Made by a program: the position numbers and the translations under genes. From NCBI GenBank assembly GCA_002360455.1, contig DEQQ01000038.1, forward strand, positions 1 through 28,919: a stretch of 28,919 nt of DNA, written 5' to 3'. Origin of the DNA: Saprospiraceae bacterium UBA3362 (lineage in GTDB: Bacteria; Bacteroidota; Bacteroidia; Chitinophagales; Saprospiraceae). Each line of letters begins with the position of its first letter. Position 1 is the stretch's first letter. Shown here piece after piece: positions 24,227 through 28,919 of this stretch. The notes under the pieces are model-generated. The model did no database searches, was not told where the DNA came from, and saw only the letters and a list, made by a program, of their open reading frames with translations.

Positions 24227-24622
24227 ATGATGAACGAACAAGTATCCGGTATTATGACGAAAAATCTTGTAACACTACAGGCTCAAGACACTGTGCAGAC
24301 AGCGAAGGAGATTATGGTAAGCAAGAGGATTCAACATATTCCTGTGGTCGATGGAGATAGTTTGATTGGTTTAATATCGATCCAAGATCTTTTTAAATCC
24401 AATCTTAATCAAAGCGATTATGCCAATACAAAGGTAGAGACAATGATGACAAAAAAATTGGCTACATTGGAACCTACAGATAAGATTGGTACTGCTGCGG
24501 AAGTTTTTATGGAGCACCTATTCCATGCTTTGCCGGTTGTAGAAAATGGCAAGTTGTTGGGGTTGGTAACTACATTTGATATTTTGCGATACGAGTACGA
24601 GAAGGAATATCCAAGCAGATAA
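24227..24622 (+). CDS. Two-CBS-domain protein
   Basis: A 131-residue stand-alone CBS pair. The first CBS spans about 6-60 (IMTKNLVTL ... RIQHIPVVDGDSLIGLISIQDL). The second spans about 72-125 (MMTKKLATL ... LFHALPVVENGKLLGLVTTFDIL). Such Bateman modules bind adenine nucleotides and act as energy or redox sensors, but the partner is unknown. The start ATGATG offers two adjacent Met codons. No -7-like element is seen in the 57 bases upstream, so it could be read from the hutU transcript. It is followed by the long inverted repeat at 24640-24684. Confidence 0.85.
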   Translation: MMNEQVSGIMTKNLVTLQAQDTVQTAKEIMVSKRIQHIPVVDGDSLIGLISIQDLFKSNLNQSDYANTKVETMMTKKLATLEPTDKIGTAAEVFMEHLFHALPVVENGKLLGLVTTFDILRYEYEKEYPSR

Positions 24623-24639
24623 TTCTTAATTCTTAAAAT

Positions 24640-24684
24640 AATATAAGATTATATATATAAATTCTATATATATAATCTTATATT
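24640..24684. promoter_or_regulatory. Perfect 20-bp AT-only-tailed inverted repeat
   Basis: Positions 24640-24659 and 24665-24684 are exact reverse complements separated by the five bases AATTC. The arms are AT-rich, with one G or C each (ATAAGAT / ATCTTAT near the outside, alternating TA inside). It lies 18 bases after the CBS gene's stop and 19 bases before the next ATG. The right arm overlaps the TATATTTG -7 candidate. It could be a terminator for the CBS gene, an operator, or a cruciform-forming site. Confidence 0.8.
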
Positions 24685-24686
24685 TG
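24679..24686 (+). promoter_or_regulatory. Candidate -7 element (TATATTTG) for the TM-HhH gene
   Basis: An exact TAnnTTTG match, 17 bases before the ATG, partly inside the right arm of the 20-bp inverted repeat. Extrusion of the hairpin or protein bound to the repeat would block it. Confidence 0.4.
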
Positions 24687-24702
24687 TACAAATTTTTAAG
24701 CC

Positions 24703-25443
24703 ATGCCAAGTTACGCCATATTTTTATTGGTCTTTTTTAGTCTTCTTGTTATTGCAAGTATTTGGTTTGCATATCATTATGGCGCAAAGGCGAAATCTGA
24801 GTTGAATCAGACGCTATTGGATAAAGAGCAGATGAAGATTCAGTTTGATGGATTGCGGAAGGAAAAAATAGAGCTTGAAGATAAATTTCAGCAGCTCAAT
24901 GCACAAGAAAAAACCTTCAGAGTGGCTTATGAGGACTGGAAATCAAAGTATGAATATTTGGACTCCCGATATTTGCAACTCAAAAAAGATTATGAGACAC
25001 TGTTATCGGAAAAAAGCAAATGGGAGGAATTTAAGATGGGACCTTCAAAGGGAATCGAAGCACCCATAAAAACAAGCTCAAATTCTGCTGTACCAGAGTT
25101 GTCGCAGGGCAGTAAATCAGGCGAGTCACAGACTGTTCTTTTAGAACTTAAATCTATACTTGATCAACATCTTCAAATATTGACCAAGGTGATGAATGAG
25201 GGCAATAAGTCGGCGGAGATTCCTGCAAGCATTCCTTCTGATCCATTGCACTGGATTATGGGAATTGATGAGGAGATCAACAACAAATTGAATAAGCAAG
25301 GAATTTATACATTTCATCAGGTATCAGAACTGGGTAAAAAAGATCTTCGCAATTTAATGAATCAGTTTGATGAGATCGATTCAACAACTATAGAATCTTG
25401 GCCGTTCCAGGCCAAAGCCATACTTAATAGCAAACAAGCTTAA
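24703..25443 (+). CDS. Membrane-anchored coiled-coil protein with HhH-like C-terminal domain
   Basis: A 246-residue protein. Residues 3-27 are one transmembrane helix (IFLLVFFSLLVIASIWFAYHYG). Residues 30-110 are a charged coiled coil (KEQMKIQFDGLRKEKIELEDKFQ). A low-complexity linker runs to about 145. The last ~60 residues (LHWIMGIDEEINNKLNKQGIYTFHQVSELGKKDLRNLM ... ESWPFQAKAILN) resemble the helix-hairpin-helix module that often ends such proteins (GIG.KI...L...GI.TF.QL......DL). By family knowledge this domain resembles 5' nuclease or DNA polymerase helix-hairpin-helix regions, but no function is proven. A role at the membrane near DNA or ribosomes is speculation. Confidence 0.75.
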   Translation: MPSYAIFLLVFFSLLVIASIWFAYHYGAKAKSELNQTLLDKEQMKIQFDGLRKEKIELEDKFQQLNAQEKTFRVAYEDWKSKYEYLDSRYLQLKKDYETLLSEKSKWEEFKMGPSKGIEAPIKTSSNSAVPELSQGSKSGESQTVLLELKSILDQHLQILTKVMNEGNKSAEIPASIPSDPLHWIMGIDEEINNKLNKQGIYTFHQVSELGKKDLRNLMNQFDEIDSTTIESWPFQAKAILNSKQA

Positions 25444-25470
25444 AAACTAAGAATCGCGTTTGATTTATTT

Positions 25471-25659
25471 TCATAAGGGCAATGGATGTGCTCTGTTGCT
25501 ATTATACTGTTGCGATAATATTTCATTTAATTTATAAGCCATTTCAATGATTTTGCAAAATTCTTTGGAATTTGTGCGCGGACTAGAATCCTTGGTTTGT
25601 GGTATCGATATTTCTATGAGTAAAGTGTGTTCCAATCCCCTATAAGACTGAATAATATT
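25471..25659 (-). pseudogene. Small minus-strand ORF, possible gene remnant
   Basis: The minus strand is open for 62 codons between an in-frame TAG (25660-25662) and TGA (25471-25473). TTG at 25633-25635 would give 54 residues. The translation is protein-like, with an amphipathic helix (EFCKIIEMAYKLNEILSQQY) after IPQTKDSSPRTNSK and an ending RAHPLPL. It was not recognised. It has no ATG start in a sensible place and overlaps the orphan T9SS tail on the other strand, so it may be the end of a lost gene or chance. It is the main content of the 183-base gap after the HhH gene. Confidence 0.3.
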
Positions 25660-25953
25660 CTACAAATTAAAAATAGCAGATTTGTAGATTATTGCAATAC
25701 TCCAGAAGAGGATATTATTTCCACAGCTCAAAATCCAAGTTCAACCAATATTTATGTGAGCTTTGTCAGATTACTTGAAAATCAATATAGTGTTTCTGTG
25801 CTTGACATATCAGGTAGAGTGATCTTTGCATCAAAAGATATTGCGAATCATACTGAAATACCGGTGTCGCTATGGGACAAGGGAATTTATATATTTAAAT
25901 TAACAAACGAAACTTCAGGAGAAATCAAATCAGAAAAATTTGAGGTAAAATAA
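25627..25953 (+). pseudogene. Orphan T9SS type A sorting domain (gene remnant)
   Basis: 108 codons from a GTG. The open frame reaches back only one codon further, to a TAA. There is no signal peptide. Residues ~33-108 are almost entirely a T9SS type A tail: TAQNPSSTNIYVSF in the PNP position, YSVSVLDISGRVIFAS, WDKGIYIFKLTNETSGE, and a terminal KSEKFEVK. A sorting tail without export signal or passenger cannot function alone, so this is most likely the 3' remainder of a larger secreted protein. The upstream DNA does not encode the missing part in any plus frame that I could read. A hairpin terminator follows. Confidence 0.6.
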
Positions 25954-25970
25954 TTAATTAGTACTAAATT

Positions 25971-26006
25971 TACAAGATAGGTAGATGAAATTCTACCTAT
26001 CTTGTA
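25971..26006 (+). terminator. 14-bp perfect hairpin between T9SS genes
   Basis: TACAAGATAGGTAG (25971-25984) and CTACCTATCTTGTA (25993-26006) form a perfect 14-bp stem with an ATGAAATT loop. GATTTTATAAT follows. It probably terminates the upstream remnant. Its loop contains an ATG in frame with the next gene, which would be buried in the stem-loop. Confidence 0.6.
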
Positions 26007-26017
26007 GATTTTATAAT

Positions 26018-27217
26018 ATGCGTAGGTTATATAGTTGCTTTGTATTGTTACTTACCGCAGACATAAGTATTTCGCAAAACATGGTTTTGAATCCGAGCTT
26101 TGAAAGTGAACACTGTAGCAAAAATGATTTTAATGAGTTTCAAATAGATCTAATGTACTGGTCTCAACTCCATACAGGAGATTACTATTCTTCTCAGTGC
26201 GATCCACAAGGATTTATTTATAATTATCCTAAGTCAGGGAACTGCTATACAGGCATATTTGTGAATGCAGAGTCCTTTTGGCTTGGTAAAAGATACGTAG
26301 GGAGGGAGTACCTAATTGGCAGGCTGAAAGAGCCAATGAAAGTTGGAAAAAAATATAATGTATCCTTTTGGGTAAAGCCCTCCTATACCATAGATGATGT
26401 GACCCGAGTTTATACTACTTCTAATGTTAGCTTGGCCTTTGTAAAAGACTCTGCTGAAATCAAAAAAGCCCAGTCAAAGGATGAAATTTTTCTTTATCAA
26501 CTTCCGGAACATATCACGAATACAAAAGGGAATATAATGGACTATGTAAACTACACCAAAGTAGATGGATGTTATACTGCCACAGGGGGCGAAAAATATA
26601 TAGTAATCGGGAATTTCAGGCATGATAGTTTATCGACTTTGGTTCCATTATCAAATAGGTCAATTTTTAAGTTTGCTTATTTGATTATTGATGACGTCAA
26701 TGTTTCTGAGGTAGATGGGTTGGATAAACTTCAAGATACAATAATGTGCAGAGAAGAAATTTTGGTTAAAAATTTGGATACTAGTCTTTACTCAGAAATC
26801 AATGTGAATGGAAGTCCAATAGATCCTTCCAGAAGTTTCAAAATAAAAGAAGATGGAAGGTATTTGGTTACTGCAAGACAAGAGTCATGTATGGTAGAAA
26901 AAGAAATCGATATAAAATACATAGAATGTAACAAATGCAATATTTATATACCCAATGCATTTAGCCCCAATGGAGATAATCTAAATGATGTAATGACGAT
27001 AAGCTCAAACTGTGAATATGAATTCAAGCTATGCAGAATATTCAACCGATGGGGAGCAGTCGTTTTTTCTTCTACATCGGACAGCGAATGGGATGGAACA
27101 ACTGATGGTCGATTAAATGAAGTAGGAGTTTATATTTACTTTCTTGAACTTAAGATAAATCGTGGCCATTTTATTGAGACCATTCAAAAAACTGGAGAAA
27201 TCACCTTGTTGAATTGA
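26018..27217 (+). CDS. Secreted protein with T9SS type B (gliding-motility-type) C-terminal domain
   Basis: A 399-residue protein from ATG 26018. This start is preferred because the next residues form a signal peptide (MRRLYSCFVLLLTADISISQ). The earlier in-frame ATG at 25985 lies in a hairpin loop and adds a charged stretch before it. After cleavage comes NMVLNPSFESE, typical of the N-terminal carbohydrate-binding-like domain seen in many Saprospiraceae cargo proteins, with LIGRLKEPMKVGKKYNVSFWVKPS. The last ~90 residues (IYIPNAFSPNGDNLNDVM ... IFNRWGAVVF ... WDGTTDGRLNEVGVYIYFLEL) are a clear type B sorting domain. Type B cargo usually stays at the cell surface. The binding target is unknown. 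Confidence 0.85.
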   Translation: MRRLYSCFVLLLTADISISQNMVLNPSFESEHCSKNDFNEFQIDLMYWSQLHTGDYYSSQCDPQGFIYNYPKSGNCYTGIFVNAESFWLGKRYVGREYLIGRLKEPMKVGKKYNVSFWVKPSYTIDDVTRVYTTSNVSLAFVKDSAEIKKAQSKDEIFLYQLPEHITNTKGNIMDYVNYTKVDGCYTATGGEKYIVIGNFRHDSLSTLVPLSNRSIFKFAYLIIDDVNVSEVDGLDKLQDTIMCREEILVKNLDTSLYSEINVNGSPIDPSRSFKIKEDGRYLVTARQESCMVEKEIDIKYIECNKCNIYIPNAFSPNGDNLNDVMTISSNCEYEFKLCRIFNRWGAVVFSSTSDSEWDGTTDGRLNEVGVYIYFLELKINRGHFIETIQKTGEITLLN

Positions 27218-27347
27218 GAACAAATAGAAATAGAGTAGTGAGTGTCCTGGCCCCCTATAATAAACTGGAGAAAGATTCTACATTTTCTTGTATAGAGGAT
27301 TCTATATTAATCCTTATGGCACAATAGCCATTTTAACATAAGACAGT

Positions 27348-27860
27348 TTGACCTTTTATACATCTTTTTATAAACCAATGATTCTTCAAAGTAAATTGTC
27401 AAGATTGGAAATAAATTCAAATGGTTTAAACTGCAATACTCTATCGACTTATTTAGTTCACTCCGACTTGGTCAGGATTTCTAAGAAAAATTTTAAAATT
27501 GTAACTGATGATACCTGTTTGTTAAAATCAACGATATGTGGGAATTACCATTATATAGAAATGGAAACATTATTTTGGGATTCAATCCACCTCGAATATT
27601 TTAATTCAACCATGAACAAAGGAATTAGTCGTAGAGATTTATTAAGGCTTGAAAAGTACAGATCAGTTGATGATCAAATTAAACTTATTATTTACGACAA
27701 AATTGATGGTATAATTTGCATGAGATCCATTTGTCCAAGTGTTAATTGCACAATATATTATAAAAATAAACTTATCAAAGGAGTAATATTATTAAATATT
27801 CCTATGTTCTTATATGAATTAAAAGACTTTGTATTTTCGAATCTTTCTTGCAATCATTAA
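27348..27860 (+). CDS. Unrecognised AT-rich ORF
   Basis: An open frame of 170 codons from TTG 27348. ATG at 27378 gives 160 residues and is the likelier start. No known domain was recognised. The protein is mixed, with many Asn, Ile, Lys and Cys residues (several Cys in TCLLKSTICGN and CMRSICPSVNC), a helix ISRRDLLRLEKYRSVDDQIK and a hydrophobic C-terminal segment (KGVILLNIPMFLYELKDFVF). There is no signal peptide. The DNA is more AT-rich than its neighbours and it sits among gene fragments, which suggests horizontal origin or decay. Its stop lies 9 bases from the end of the convergent fragment at 27870. It could be a real accessory gene or a chance ORF in AT-rich DNA. Confidence 0.4.
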   Translation: MTFYTSFYKPMILQSKLSRLEINSNGLNCNTLSTYLVHSDLVRISKKNFKIVTDDTCLLKSTICGNYHYIEMETLFWDSIHLEYFNSTMNKGISRRDLLRLEKYRSVDDQIKLIIYDKIDGIICMRSICPSVNCTIYYKNKLIKGVILLNIPMFLYELKDFVFSNLSCNH

Positions 27861-27869
27861 TGATAATAT

Positions 27870-28085
27870 TTAAAATAGATTGCTAAGAAATTGGTCTAGC
27901 AAATGCGGAGGACTTCCTACTGCATATATAAAAGAGTCTAACTCTAAAACGGATAATAAAAAATTGGGATACATATTTACGGTATCTTTATTTTTTAGTT
28001 TTACAGGATATACTTTACTAAAATAGCTCTGTGCGTAGGAACTCGAGCTCATTAATACCAATAAACATACTATAAGTTTTTTCAT
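27870..28085 (-). pseudogene. Truncated N-terminus of a secreted protein
   Basis: 71 codons starting with a textbook signal peptide (MKKLIVCLLVLMSSSSYAQ), then SYFSKVYPVKLKNKDTVNMYPNFLLSVLELDSFIYAVGS and an early stop. The mature part would be only about 52 residues and ends in the middle of what reads as a beta-propeller-like first blade (LELDSFIYAVGS). The upstream neighbour on the same strand is the T9SS protein ending at 28135, and this looks like the start of a related protein cut off by a rearrangement. A short intact secreted peptide is possible but less likely. Confidence 0.5.
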
Positions 28086-28112
28086 GATAAACAGTTTGTC
28101 TCTAATTTTTTA

Positions 28113-28186
28113 TCTGCTGTGGTCATCTTCGTTTTTAGTTCTTTACAAAACTCTTGGTACTGTGATGACCGTCTGCTGTGGTCATC
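28113..28186. repeat. 15-bp direct repeat spanning the 3' end of the 28135 gene
   Basis: TCTGCTGTGGTCATC occurs at 28113-28127 and 28172-28186. One copy is inside the end of the T9SS tail and one is just past its stop codon, so the segment holding the last codons and stop lies between direct repeats. Confidence 0.7.
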
Positions 28187-28919
28187 GTAACAAAATACAG
28201 TCCTGAAGCATAGTGCTGCAATGGGATAAGGATTGTCTCGCTGCCCGTGGCTGTAGTGAGTTCATCCACAAGAACTCCGGTCTCATTCCAGATGGAGACG
28301 TGTGCTACTTTGCTTTCTTCATGATACAGAGTGAGCATATCATCTGCCGGCACAGGATAGAGCAGGAAGTAGCTCTTCTTCTCTACAGGAAGTGCCGAGT
28401 CTGTTTGCACCAGATTGGCACAGCCGGGTACTACGCAGCCATCATTGTCCACATGCAGCAGCCAGGGCATGTAGTATGGCTCTGTGATGCTGTCCTCATC
28501 CATATACTTGTAGGAAAAAGCTGCTATGTAGTATCCTTGCTTGTCTTGATCTCCCTTGAGATCGTACACCAGACCATCATCTCTCCCTTCTCGGATGCGG
28601 TAGTTTCTGCTCCACTTCAGTGACCCATCCTTCCGGATCTGCTTGAGGTTGATTATGGTATGCAGATATGGCCATGGTACGCCCGGGTAGAGAAATGTGT
28701 CTTGCAATCCCTGCCGAAAGGCTCCTACTAAATCTTTGTTGTCATTGGAATTGATTAATTTTATCGGATTGAGTATTCCAAACTGTCCATCTCTTCTAGA
28801 TTCTATCTTTATCAATCGTAAAAAATTCATGTTACTGTCTAATACCTGAATGGCTCCGTATGATGCTGCCGCAGATGGAAAACCATTGGGAGTCCATATC
28901 GTATCACAGGCCAAAAAAA
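28135..28919 (-). CDS. C-terminal part of a secreted T9SS type A protein (partial)
   Basis: An open frame from the window edge to TAA at 28135-28137, about 261 residues. The start is outside the window, so the TTG at 28912-28914 is not a real start. The visible part has repeats of the WxxxY / DGSLKWSRNYRI / GYYIAAFSYKY kind, as in beta-propeller-like extracellular proteins. DNDGCVVPGC precedes the sorting domain. The tail (FLLYPVPADDMLTLYHEE ... VSIWNETGVLVDEL ... ASGLYFVTMTTADG ... KSFVKN) is a T9SS type A domain. Its codons look GC-richer than the DNA at 25444-27860 by eye. Confidence 0.8.
   Translation of the reverse strand, partial: FLACDTIWTPNGFPSAAASYGAIQVLDSNMNFLRLIKIESRRDGQFGILNPIKLINSNDNKDLVGAFRQGLQDTFLYPGVPWPYLHTIINLKQIRKDGSLKWSRNYRIREGRDDGLVYDLKGDQDKQGYYIAAFSYKYMDEDSITEPYYMPWLLHVDNDGCVVPGCANLVQTDSALPVEKKSYFLLYPVPADDMLTLYHEESKVAHVSIWNETGVLVDELTTATGSETILIPLQHYASGLYFVTMTTADGHHSTKSFVKN

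Noticed and set aside
27218..27347. Insertion-sequence end near GTCCTGGCCCCC and the GATTCTA repeats
   Set aside because: No paired terminal inverted repeat, target duplication or transposase was found. The small TATAGA-GGAT-TCTATA hairpin is not enough.
25627..28085. Head (27870-28085) and tail (25627-25953) fragments as one gene split by inversion
   Set aside because: They are on opposite strands, which fits an inversion, but no shared repeats or matching residues at the two broken ends were seen.
28164..28186. GATGACC/GGTCATC inverted repeat as a terminator
   Set aside because: It lies inside the coding end of the T9SS gene, upstream of its stop, and has no U-tract.
1..28919. tRNA, rRNA, CRISPR array, prophage or toxin-antitoxin genes
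   Set aside because: I looked for cloverleaf, regularly spaced repeat and phage-gene signals and saw none. A tRNAscan/Infernal/CRISPR search would be decisive.

Overview
The window looks like chromosomal DNA from a low-GC member of the Bacteroidota, plausibly a Saprospiraceae-like bacterium. The genus-level call is inference. The evidence is several secreted proteins with type IX secretion (T9SS) C-terminal sorting domains, both type A and type B; start sites with no Shine-Dalgarno sequence; and repeated matches to the Bacteroidota -7 promoter element TAnnTTTG just upstream of genes. No rRNA, tRNA, CRISPR array or intact insertion sequence was seen.

Layout. Positions 1-218 hold the end of a zinc-ribbon protein. 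A 391-base gap (219-609) contains copy 1 of a structured repeat. Positions 610-4246 (+) encode a T9SS cargo protein, then a Wzz-like chain-length protein and a Wzy/WaaL-like polymerase or ligase joined by an ATGA overlap. A DUF697-SHOCT membrane protein (4350-5000, -) ends at a good terminator. Positions 15713-5075 (-) form a tight five-gene run: GT4 glycosyltransferase, membrane GT2 glycosyltransferase, RibB fused to a dead RibA-like domain (RibBX-like), FAD oxidoreductase, and a 1995-residue alpha-2-macroglobulin with a thioester motif.

Positions 15968-24622 are mostly housekeeping: lolD, an MmcQ/YjbR protein, a secreted endonuclease I plus a hotdog thioesterase, fmt, a Nudix hydrolase divergent from pyrE and an M42 peptidase, long-form hutU with repeat copy 2 in its probable leader, and a two-CBS protein. 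A perfect 20-bp inverted repeat overlaps the promoter of a TM/coiled-coil/HhH protein (24703-25443).

Positions 25444-28919 look like a rearranged or decaying accessory stretch. It has an orphan T9SS tail, a small antisense ORF, an intact type B T9SS protein, an unrecognised AT-rich ORF, a truncated secreted-protein N-terminus, and the C-terminal part of another T9SS protein running off the end.

Most notable observations: (1) a two-copy structured element whose terminal stem differs by three compensatory base-pair changes, one copy lying between a promoter-like site and hutU; (2) the RibBX-like fusion embedded in a glycosyltransferase/A2M run; (3) the 20-bp inverted repeat over a promoter; (4) pyrE and the Nudix gene sharing one CATG start with interleaved promoter elements.
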